Shown: piece by piece, positions 1-5,658 of the stretch
Layout: every line of letters begins with the position of its first letter
Position numbering within the stretch: position 1 is the first letter of the stretch
DNA from: Microbacteriaceae bacterium
GTDB taxonomy: Bacteria; Actinomycetota; Actinomycetes; Actinomycetales; Microbacteriaceae
Reading direction: 5' to 3'
DNA: 11,232 nt
Assembly: GCA_947452355.1 (NCBI GenBank)
Contig: CANGCU010000028.1
Coordinates: forward strand, 1 to 11,232
Notes under the pieces: model-generated
Told to the model about the DNA's origin: nothing
The model's input: the letters and a program-made list of their open reading frames with translations, nothing else
Database searches by the model: none
Program-made: the position numbers and the translations under genes

Positions 1-1
1 C

Positions 2-289
2 GTGAGCAACCCAGAGAACCTCACGCGGGGGGCTTATCTTGCGCTCGGCCCGCTCGTCGTGGCGTATTTGCTGTTTGGCTATGCGCTGACGAGAGCGAGC
101 GCTTCTCTCGTCACACTCGTCACACTGCTCGAGCCCGTTTTTGCGACGATTCTTGCGGTCATTGTGCTGGGCGAGGCGCTTCCACCGGTTGGATGGATCG
201 GGGTCGGACTGTTGGTGACCGGTGTGGCCTTCGCAACGCTGCGCCGTCGACCGTCCGATGTACCTCAATTCGACACCATCACGCGTTAA
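2..289 (+). CDS. EamA/DMT-family transporter, C-terminal part (5' end outside window)
   Basis: This is the last ~95 residues of an inner-membrane transporter of the drug/metabolite (EamA, RhaT-like) family; the exported substrate cannot be told from the fragment. Three hydrophobic segments are visible (about residues 12-31, 34-55 and 63-79). They carry the family's C-terminal repeat signature: a GPLVVAYLLFGYAL helix, then an ASASLVTLVTLLEP stretch, then an ILAVIVLGEALPPVGWIG helix hairpin. A basic tail (RRRP) follows. The GTG at position 2 lies inside the conserved fold, so it is almost surely an internal Val codon, with the true start upstream of the window. The stop at 287-289 is 9 bases before the next gene, which suggests cotranscription. 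The family call is firm; the function is not. Confidence 0.85.
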   Translation: MSNPENLTRGAYLALGPLVVAYLLFGYALTRASASLVTLVTLLEPVFATILAVIVLGEALPPVGWIGVGLLVTGVAFATLRRRPSDVPQFDTITR

Positions 290-298
290 GGTATAACC

Positions 299-2296
299 AT
301 GGCTTCGGACAAGGACAACGGGAAGAACGCCTTCGGTCGACCGCGTAGGTCGTCGTTTGTCGCCCCGGCTGACGGCAATGCCGATTTTGTGCCGGTTCTA
401 CCTCCTGTCGGGAGCACGCCGATCCCGGCTGCCGCTGATGTGAACTATTTTCCGACGGTAGCGACCGGCCAACCAAGTCTTCGTGAACCGGAACCGCCGC
501 AGCAATTGGTGGTCCCGACCCGCAAGTCGATGTCGGAAGAGGAAATCGCGACGGCATTTGTCGACGCCTCAGACATGACGAGCGCGGATCAGATTGCCAT
601 GCTCGACGCGCAAGTGACGCTTCGCCAGGATGATTTACGCACGGCCAAGGAATTCGTCGACTTTTTGCGAACAGCGAATCCGGCGGAGGCTCGTCCGCTG
701 CTCGACGAACTCAAAGTTCGTTTTGCCGATGTCGACCCGAAAATCGCCGAATTGTCGCTCGATGGTTCATCGCAACCTCGACCCCGAACGGTGTCGGATG
801 ACGTTGTCGCGGCACTCGATGCGTCGAAAGAAGCGCCGAAACCCGTCGCGCCAACCGTTCGCCCAACCCCCCAACCCGTTGTCGTCGGGACCTCGGAAAC
901 GTTGGCGCGAGAGGAAACGCGGCGATACAAGGGCTGGACTGCTGTCTTAACGATTGCTGCCCTCGTGGCCCTTCTCGTTCCCGTGACGTCGGCGGTTTTT
1001 ACCGCATTCGGCTCGCCAGTACCTGACAAGGTCGAGTCTCTCTTGGGCTCATCGGGAACATTCGTGACTCTCATTGCACTGCTCGCTGCCCTTCCGCTCT
1101 TACTTTTGGCCCGTTCGGTGTCTGCTCGACGTGGTATCACATGGACGGCGGCAATCACGGAATCCATGGGAACCGTTGTGGGCTCGGCCGTTTCGGTGCT
1201 CTCGGTCCTGTTTGTGATCGTTGGAACATTGAGTGTTTTCATGAACACCACACAGGGAGTTGGAATTCAACTGACCTCTGTGCCCGGGGTCACGTCGGCA
1301 CTTGCGGCGATGGCTCCTCATGCGCATGCCGGAGTGATTGTGGCGACGATTATCATCGTCATCGGATTCGTCATGGCCGCACTTCCACGTCGTGTGTTCC
1401 GAGGTATTATTCTTGCGCTCGCCGGATTTATGCTGACAGGCCCTGCAATCGTCCTTCTGACGGGTTTAGCGGTCGTCGCGACCACGGACAGCGGTGCGCT
1501 GCTGTCGCTTGACAACATCGTCATCGCAACGGGCATCCTGCCAATCGCCATTCTTGTGTTCGCGGGACTTGATTCGGGAATCGCCACCGCGGTGCGGCGC
1601 GACGAGGTGAAGCTTCACGGGTTGTGGCTTTTTGTCGGTATCGCTGCGGGCCTCGGGTTTGCCGCATGGGACCTACTGTCGGGCATGGGTGGGGACCTGC
1701 AAGGGTCGCTTTTTGTCGGCTCGAATCCCGTGTTACATGTCATCGCCCCCAGCAATGACTCCGCTTTCCTCATTGGCGCGGTCGCGTTCGGCGTGCCGCT
1801 CATATTCCTCGCCGCTCTGGTGGGTCGTTCCGTGATGATGTCCACCGTCCGCGACGATCGTAAAGCTGGAAATGCCGGTCTCCGCATTGCGATCATCGCA
1901 GTTCCCGTGCTCGTCCTCGTAGTGGATTATCTCGGCGTCGCGGGTGACATTTCGACGCTAATCCCCGGTGTTGCTTTTGTCTCGATACCGCTGATGGTCG
2001 TGGTTGGCATGCTCGCCGGGGCCTCGATCGCCGGACGACGGGCTCTCCGGACCGGTGCACAGGTCGCCAATGGCGCCATCGCCTTAGTCATCACAGCACT
2101 CGGGCTCGTGGCAACGTCGTGGTCTGTTCCCAGCCTCATGCCTATGTACAACTCCGCCATCGCACCACTGTTGACCACCGCCGGCCTTTCGGGCACGATG
2201 GCCCTCGCCATCCCCGCCGGCGCGCTCGTCAGTGCGTTCGCAGTGTCTCTCGTTCTATCGGCCGTTGGTTCGGTTCGCCCGAACCAAAGCGCTTAG
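299..2296 (+). CDS. Large polytopic membrane protein of unknown function, disordered N-terminal cytoplasmic region
   Basis: I do not recognise a characterised family. The 665-residue protein has two parts. Residues 1-211 are soluble: a Pro-rich disordered stretch (about 30-75), an acidic helical segment (about 79-153) and a second Pro/Val-rich linker (about 179-197). From residue 212 I count about 12 hydrophobic segments, at roughly 212-237, 254-273, 293-315, 343-362, 369-395, 406-424, 442-460, 489-508, 527-548, 555-577, 589-608 and 636-658. This is transporter-like topology, but I see no diagnostic transporter motif; a distant purine/cytosine-permease-like fold is only a guess. There is no N-terminal signal peptide. 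The ATG at 299 follows an AAGG just after the upstream stop, and the gene sits 9 bp after the EamA gene and 11 bp before the Nif3-like gene, so it is inside the operon. Confidence 0.8.
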   Translation: MASDKDNGKNAFGRPRRSSFVAPADGNADFVPVLPPVGSTPIPAAADVNYFPTVATGQPSLREPEPPQQLVVPTRKSMSEEEIATAFVDASDMTSADQIAMLDAQVTLRQDDLRTAKEFVDFLRTANPAEARPLLDELKVRFADVDPKIAELSLDGSSQPRPRTVSDDVVAALDASKEAPKPVAPTVRPTPQPVVVGTSETLAREETRRYKGWTAVLTIAALVALLVPVTSAVFTAFGSPVPDKVESLLGSSGTFVTLIALLAALPLLLLARSVSARRGITWTAAITESMGTVVGSAVSVLSVLFVIVGTLSVFMNTTQGVGIQLTSVPGVTSALAAMAPHAHAGVIVATIIIVIGFVMAALPRRVFRGIILALAGFMLTGPAIVLLTGLAVVATTDSGALLSLDNIVIATGILPIAILVFAGLDSGIATAVRRDEVKLHGLWLFVGIAAGLGFAAWDLLSGMGGDLQGSLFVGSNPVLHVIAPSNDSAFLIGAVAFGVPLIFLAALVGRSVMMSTVRDDRKAGNAGLRIAIIAVPVLVLVVDYLGVAGDISTLIPGVAFVSIPLMVVVGMLAGASIAGRRALRTGAQVANGAIALVITALGLVATSWSVPSLMPMYNSAIAPLLTTAGLSGTMALAIPAGALVSAFAVSLVLSAVGSVRPNQSA

Positions 2297-2307
2297 GACC
2301 GGGCGTT

Positions 2308-3117
2308 ATGACTACTGTGCGGGACCTGACCGCCGCAATTGAAAAATTGTGGCCGATTGCCGGTCAAGAAGACTGGGATAACTCTGGACTCGCCGCGGGG
2401 GATCCCGCCGCAGTGGTGTCCTCCGTTCTAATTGCGGTGGACGTCACGGAATCCACGGTCGCCGAGGCCATCGAGGGCGGTTTCAGCGCAATCCTTTCGC
2501 ACCACCCGTTGTTGCTTCGGGGTATCTCGACGCTTGCGGAAGACCGATACAAAGGCGAGTTGCTCGCACGGTTGATCCGCGGCGGGTGTGCGCTTATCGC
2601 AGTGCACACGAACGGCGACCGTGTACCAATGGGAACCAGTGCTGTGCTGGCAACTGCACTTGGAGTTCGGATCGATCGGGCCATCGTCCCGCATCCACTC
2701 GGTGGGGGCCTCGGAATTATTGGCGACATGGACGAGCAGACGCTGGGAGATTTCGCGCGACAGATTGCCACGGCTCTGCCCGCAACCGCCTCCGGAATTC
2801 GCGTTTCGGGTGATTTTTCCCGACGCGTGAACCGAGTGTCCATTTGCGCGGGCGCAGGAGATTCGCTGTTGGGTGATGCCGGCGTGCGAGACAGCGACGT
2901 GTATGTGACGAGTGACCTTCGACACCATCCCGCGTCGGAGTTTCGGGAACAGGCTCGGCTGGATAACGACACCGCCCTGATTGACATCTCGCACTGGGCT
3001 GCCGAATGGATGTGGCTTGATCACGCTGCTGCGGCGCTTCGCGAACAGCTTCCCGATGTGACGTTCACTGTTTCGGACATCAATACCGACCCGTGGACCT
3101 TTACGGTGGTGCAGTAA
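2308..3117 (+). CDS. Nif3-like dinuclear metal centre protein (YbgI / GTP cyclohydrolase 1 type 2-like family)
   Basis: The 269-residue product belongs to the NIF3/YqfO/YbgI family, toroidal cytoplasmic proteins with a dinuclear metal site whose physiological reaction is unsettled. Some members are labelled GTP cyclohydrolase I type 2, which should not be taken as proven here. The family motifs are intact: an EDWDNSGL N-terminal motif (residues 21-28), SHHP with metal ligands H65 and H66, HTNGD with D104, TSDLRHH (201-207), and ISHWAAEW with H229 and E233. The length equals the short (~250-270 aa) class without the PII-like insertion. I chose ATG 2308 because it opens directly on the conserved N-terminus and lies 11 bp after the preceding stop; upstream in-frame starts lie inside the membrane-protein gene. 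The stop shares one base with the next start (TAATG), indicating translational coupling. Confidence 0.93.
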   Translation: MTTVRDLTAAIEKLWPIAGQEDWDNSGLAAGDPAAVVSSVLIAVDVTESTVAEAIEGGFSAILSHHPLLLRGISTLAEDRYKGELLARLIRGGCALIAVHTNGDRVPMGTSAVLATALGVRIDRAIVPHPLGGGLGIIGDMDEQTLGDFARQIATALPATASGIRVSGDFSRRVNRVSICAGAGDSLLGDAGVRDSDVYVTSDLRHHPASEFREQARLDNDTALIDISHWAAEWMWLDHAAAALREQLPDVTFTVSDINTDPWTFTVVQ

Positions 3118-3857
3118 TGGCAATGCGCGTCGATCCGGCCATTCAAGAACGCCTTTTGGTTGTTCTGGATTTGGACACGGAAGACCTCATGATTCAACGC
3201 TCCATTTCCGAGGCAGAATCAACGTTGACCGCATTGGACACCGATGCCGAGTATCTGCGCCTTGTCCGTGAATCCGAAGAGTGGGCCGATCGTCACGACG
3301 ACATCGAGCAACGCTGTGCGCACATTGAATCGGACATTGCCGCTGCGAACGCGCGAATTCAACACGACCGAGAGCGCGAAAAGTCCTCCACGGACACGAA
3401 AGAATTGACATCGCTCGAGCACGAAATTGCGTCCCTCGAGCGTCGAATCGAGATGCTCGAAGAGCAGGAATTAGAAGCCTTGGCCGACCGAGACGACATC
3501 GCGGGAACCTGGAATGCGCTCAAAATTGCACGCGATTCTTTCCATGACACCCGCACGGCAACACGGGATGCGTTACGAGCGGATATCGCGGCAATGAGTC
3601 GTCGTCGGACCGACATTGTTGCGGCTCGGTCAGCCGTGTTCGCCGAACTACCCGCGGAATTCACCGACCTGTACGAACGCCAACGCGCGAGATATGGCGT
3701 CGGCGCGTCTCGACTCCGAGCAGGCGTCACCTCGGCCAGTGGTGTGACTCTCACGCCCGGGCAGTTGCAGGATATTCGTTCGGCCGATGCCGACGACGTG
3801 TTGATGTGCCCCGACAGTAATGCCATTTTGATTCGTACCGCGGAATCGGGACTGTGA
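3117..3857 (+). CDS. Coiled-coil protein of the C4-type zinc-ribbon family (CT398/Rv2229c-like), zinc ribbon degenerate
   Basis: This 246-residue protein is mostly heptad-rich coiled coil (about residues 10-175, many Glu/Arg/Leu). It ends in a small domain that in the family binds zinc through two Cys pairs. The ELPAEFTDLYERQRARYGVG segment (177-196) and the ILIRTAESGL terminus mark the family. The domain retains its framework (LRAG, LTPGQLQDIRSA, CPDSNAILIRT), but only C231 remains; the first pair reads GVTSA (203-207) and the second reads CPDS (231-234). Zinc binding is therefore doubtful. Family members are proposed nucleic-acid or chaperone-like adaptors, but the role is unproven. The ATG at 3117 overlaps the Nif3 stop (TAATG) with GGTGG upstream; ATG 3123 is an alternative start. 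The 3' end overlaps the RNase HI start by four bases. Placement between Nif3 and RNase HI matches the Rv2230c-Rv2229c-Rv2228c order that I recall. Confidence 0.88.
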   Translation: MAMRVDPAIQERLLVVLDLDTEDLMIQRSISEAESTLTALDTDAEYLRLVRESEEWADRHDDIEQRCAHIESDIAAANARIQHDREREKSSTDTKELTSLEHEIASLERRIEMLEEQELEALADRDDIAGTWNALKIARDSFHDTRTATRDALRADIAAMSRRRTDIVAARSAVFAELPAEFTDLYERQRARYGVGASRLRAGVTSASGVTLTPGQLQDIRSADADDVLMCPDSNAILIRTAESGL

Positions 3858-4270
3858 CCCGGTTCATTGTCGAAGCCGACGGCGGCTCGCGTGGAAACCC
3901 CGGAATCGCTGCGGGAGGTGCTGTCGTCATCGACGCGGAAACCGGTGAAATTCTCGCGGAGGTGGGGGTTTTCATCGGGATTGCCACTAATAACGTCGCG
4001 GAATACTCCGGACTCGTCGGGGGACTGCGTAAAGCTCGCGAACTCAATCCGGTCGCGCCAATTCACGTGAGAATGGACTCGAAACTCGTCGTCGAACAGA
4101 TGTCGGGGCGCTGGAAAATCAAACATCCTGACATGCGCGAACTCGCTCGTGAAGCCCACGCCGTCATCTCCGGAGCCGAGGTGACGTTCGAATGGATCGC
4201 CCGCGAATTCAATTCCAGGGCCGACGCAGTCGCAAACGAATCGATGGACCGTCGCGAGTCCTTCGGGTAG
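3854..4270 (+). CDS. Ribonuclease HI, single-domain
   Basis: The product degrades the RNA strand of RNA:DNA hybrids (R-loops, Okazaki primers). The 138 residues hold the complete RNase H fold with the catalytic carboxylates in place: D9 in EADGGSRGNPG (7-17), E50 in NNVAEYSG, D75 in RMDSKLVVEQ and D124 near the C-terminus in FNSRADAVAN. The GGSRGNPG form is typical of the actinobacterial/archaeal-like type 1 enzymes related to the N-terminal domain of Rv2228c. Unlike Rv2228c there is no C-terminal alpha-ribazole-phosphatase (CobC-like) domain; the protein stops right after the RNase H domain and is followed by rnpB. The GTG start overlaps the preceding stop (GTGA), so translation is probably coupled. 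It would be called rnhA by general convention, but I leave the symbol blank because naming varies for this subtype. Confidence 0.95.
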   Translation: MTRFIVEADGGSRGNPGIAAGGAVVIDAETGEILAEVGVFIGIATNNVAEYSGLVGGLRKARELNPVAPIHVRMDSKLVVEQMSGRWKIKHPDMRELAREAHAVISGAEVTFEWIAREFNSRADAVANESMDRRESFG

Positions 4271-4274
4271 TCGC

Positions 4275-4280
4275 TACCAT
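4275..4280 (+). promoter_or_regulatory. Candidate -10 element for rnpB
   Basis: The hexamer TACCAT (four of six matches to TATAAT) ends 6 bases before 4287, where the paired P1 helix of the RNase P RNA begins. That is the spacing expected for transcription starting at the mature 5' end. No good -35 is present at 16-18 bases upstream. A weak TGGACC at 4245-4250 is too far away, with a 24-base spacer. rnpB could also be cotranscribed with the upstream operon and trimmed. The element overlaps a small perfect inverted repeat, GGTAG-tcg-CTACC (4266-4278). Confidence 0.35.
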
Positions 4281-4286
4281 TGAACA

Positions 4287-4629
4287 GCGAGAGGGTCGGC
4301 CAGGCGGTCGCGTCACCGAAAGGTGCCGAGGAACGTCCGGGCTCCACAGAGCAGGATGGTGGGTAACACCCACCCGGGGTAACCCGCGAGACAGTGCCAC
4401 AGAGAATAGACCGCCCGCAAGGGTAAGGGTGAAACGGTGGTGTAAGAGACCACCAGGAGGCCGGGTGACCGGTTTTGCTTGGTAAACCTCGTCCGGAGCA
4501 AGACCAGACAGATGCCATTGACGCTGCTCGCCGAGGCATCGGGTAGGTTGCTAGAACTCCGCGGTAACGCGGCGTCGAGATAGATGACCGTCCACGACAG
4601 AACCCGGCGTATCGGCCGACCCCTCGCTT
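4287..4629 (+). ncRNA. rnpB: RNase P RNA, bacterial type A
   Basis: This is the catalytic RNA of RNase P, which removes 5' leaders from precursor tRNAs. The conserved blocks occur in the right order: GAGGAACGTCCGGGCTCC at 4328-4345 (P4 5' strand region), CAGAGAATAGACCGCC at 4399-4414, the GGTAAGGGTGAAA block from 4422, a GTAAGAGACCACC segment at 4442-4454, GGTAAACC at 4481-4488 (L15 region, where GGU pairs with the tRNA CCA end), CCGGAGCAAG at 4493-4502, and CCACGACAGAACCCGGC at 4592-4608 with TATCGGCC after it. The ends pair as helix P1: 4287-4301 with 4614-4627, one bulged A, and otherwise complementary. Layout and block spacing match E. coli M1 RNA, and the GGAACGTCC variant is the actinobacterial form. 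The exact ends are inferred from P1. There is no room for a separate terminator before the convergent ppgK stop at 4630. Confidence 0.97.
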
Positions 4630-5385
4630 CTATTCAGTGAACTCCGCGAGCGCTGCGGCACCCAAGATTCCCGCATCGTTGAAATGTTGGGCGGGCAGAA
4701 TTGGCGCTCGTAACGAGATCAGTGGCAGGAAATTTTCGTAGTGTTTCGAGACCCCACCACCCACGATGAACAGTGACGGGCTGAAGAGCTTTTCGAGCAG
4801 GGAATAGAAAACCTGAAGTCGCGCGGCCCAGCGTTTCCACGACAATCGTTTGCGCTCGCGCACGACGTTGGCCGCGAGTTGCTCGGCGGTTCGATTGCGA
4901 TAGCCAGGAATCGGAATGTGACCCAATTCGGAATTGGGAACCAAGACTCCGTTGTAGATGAGTGCGGACCCGATTCCGGTGCCGAGCGTCGTCACCAAGA
5001 CCAGCCCCTCATGTCCCTTCGCTGCTCCGAACTTGTATTCGGCGAAACCTGCTGCGTCGGCGTCGTTGGCGACGTGAACACGCCGCTCCATCGTCGCCTC
5101 CATGAGGTCACCGACTTTGAGTCCGATCCAGGACGCATCGACATTTGACGCGGAGCGCGCGACATCGTCCACAATGACGAAGGGGAAACATAAACCGACG
5201 GGAAGGGTCCCCTGTGGGTCGAGTTCCTCGACAAGATCATGACAGACCCGTGCGACATCGCCAGGAAACGCTCCCTCGGGGGTTGCGACCTTGATCTTTT
5301 CGCTCGCGAACTCGCCGGTGACAACGTTCACGATGGCCGCTTTGATACCGGTTCCGCCGATATCGATGCCAATCGTCAGTGTCAT
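4630..5385 (-). CDS. ppgK: Polyphosphate glucokinase (ROK-fold)
   Basis: The enzyme phosphorylates glucose to glucose-6-phosphate in the cytoplasm using inorganic polyphosphate (and often ATP), feeding glycolysis and the pentose phosphate pathway. The 251 residues match the family length. Visible motifs are the N-terminal phosphate-binding GIDIGGTGIKAA (6-17), NDADAAGFAE (107-116) with catalytic D108, TLGTGIGSAL (133-142), PNSELGHI (150-157) with E153, an LSWKRWAARLQVFY segment (181-194), and LFSPSLFIVGGGVSKHYE (200-217). The ROK-family zinc motif (CxCGxxGCxE) after ELGH is absent, which is normal for this actinobacterial group and separates it from ATP-only ROK glucokinases. A GGAG Shine-Dalgarno (5392-5395) lies 6 bases before the ATG. 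A possible -10, TAGACT, lies on the minus strand at 5431-5436, without a clear -35. The gene converges on rnpB with essentially no gap and diverges from the small plus-strand gene. Confidence 0.94.
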   Translation of the reverse strand: MTLTIGIDIGGTGIKAAIVNVVTGEFASEKIKVATPEGAFPGDVARVCHDLVEELDPQGTLPVGLCFPFVIVDDVARSASNVDASWIGLKVGDLMEATMERRVHVANDADAAGFAEYKFGAAKGHEGLVLVTTLGTGIGSALIYNGVLVPNSELGHIPIPGYRNRTAEQLAANVVRERKRLSWKRWAARLQVFYSLLEKLFSPSLFIVGGGVSKHYENFLPLISLRAPILPAQHFNDAGILGAAALAEFTE

Positions 5386-5397
5386 GGTGCGCTCCGT

Positions 5398-5427
5398 GTG
5401 TCAGGGAATGTGCGTGTGGGCGATAAT
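5398..5427 (+). promoter_or_regulatory. Candidate sigma-70-type promoter for the small WYN protein
   Basis: GTGTCA (5398-5403, four of six to TTGACA) and GATAAT (5422-5427, five of six to TATAAT) are separated by 18 bases in the 66-bp divergent spacer. Initiation would fall near 5434, leaving a short leader of about 18 bases before the ATG at 5452, just long enough for the GGGG at 5443-5446 to act as ribosome-binding site. This is the best-looking promoter in the window, but it is unproven. Confidence 0.45.
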
Positions 5428-5451
5428 GTCAGTCTATCGAAACGGGGTCTC

Positions 5452-5622
5452 ATGGCATGGTGGTACAACCATCGAACGGGCGAGGTCGAAGAAGGACCTC
5501 TGTCGCTCGGAAGCGATCGTGACGGGCCGTTCGAGACGAAAGAAGATGCCGAGCGGGCGCCGCAGATTGCCGCTGAGCGAGCGCGAGTGTGGCGAGAGGA
5601 AGAAGAACCCGATGATGGCTAA
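5452..5622 (+). CDS. Small conserved actinobacterial protein (WYN-type; often annotated SPOR domain-containing)
   Basis: The 56-residue soluble, acidic protein begins MAWWYNHRTGEVEEGP, then has a DRDGPFETKEDAERAP segment, a helix and an EEEEPDDG tail. The pattern (WYN, TGEVE, a GPF(D/E)T turn and a helical AERAR stretch) recalls a small protein family of Actinomycetota that automated annotation often labels SPOR domain-containing. No signal peptide or membrane segment is seen, so a peptidoglycan-binding SPOR role is unsupported. ATG 5452 is chosen because conserved residues begin there and GGGG (5443-5446) lies upstream; a longer reading to 5239 would run antisense through ppgK. The gene stands alone, with divergent ppgK on the left and convergent nadE 36 bp to the right. 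Function is unknown. Confidence 0.8.
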   Translation: MAWWYNHRTGEVEEGPLSLGSDRDGPFETKEDAERAPQIAAERARVWREEEEPDDG

Positions 5623-5628
5623 CGGACG

Positions 5629-5650
5629 ACCGTAGTGGTCTTGCCACGGT
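5629..5650. terminator. Candidate bidirectional hairpin between convergent genes
   Basis: The 36-bp gap between the small gene's stop (5620-5622) and the nadE stop (5659-5661) holds an imperfect hairpin. ACCG (5629-5632) and TGG (5636-5638) pair with CCA (5644-5646) and CGGT (5647-5650), with a 3-base bulge and a TCTTG loop. There is no U-tract on either side, so it is a weak intrinsic-terminator candidate at best. The position between converging genes is the main argument. Confidence 0.3.
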
Positions 5651-5658
5651 GCGTGAGG

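Noticed and set aside
109-126. Direct repeat of TCGTCACAC in the EamA fragment
   Set aside because: It encodes the conserved VTLVTLL helix segment of the transporter; a short coding repeat, not a mobile-element or regulatory repeat.
2428-3123. A 231-codon minus-strand frame opposite the Nif3-like gene (and another at 2364-2987)
   Set aside because: The plus strand carries all Nif3 metal motifs; the antisense translations have no recognisable domain.
3359-4159. A 266-codon open frame on the minus strand antisense to the coiled-coil and RNase HI genes
   Set aside because: Its product is Ser/Arg-rich low-complexity sequence with no family motifs, and it spans two well-supported overlapping plus-strand genes; it is a by-product of codon bias.
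4192-4485. Open frames of 60-158 codons running through the rnpB region on both strands
   Set aside because: The region matches type A RNase P RNA block by block, with the ends pairing as P1; the open frames are incidental in a G+C-rich RNA gene.
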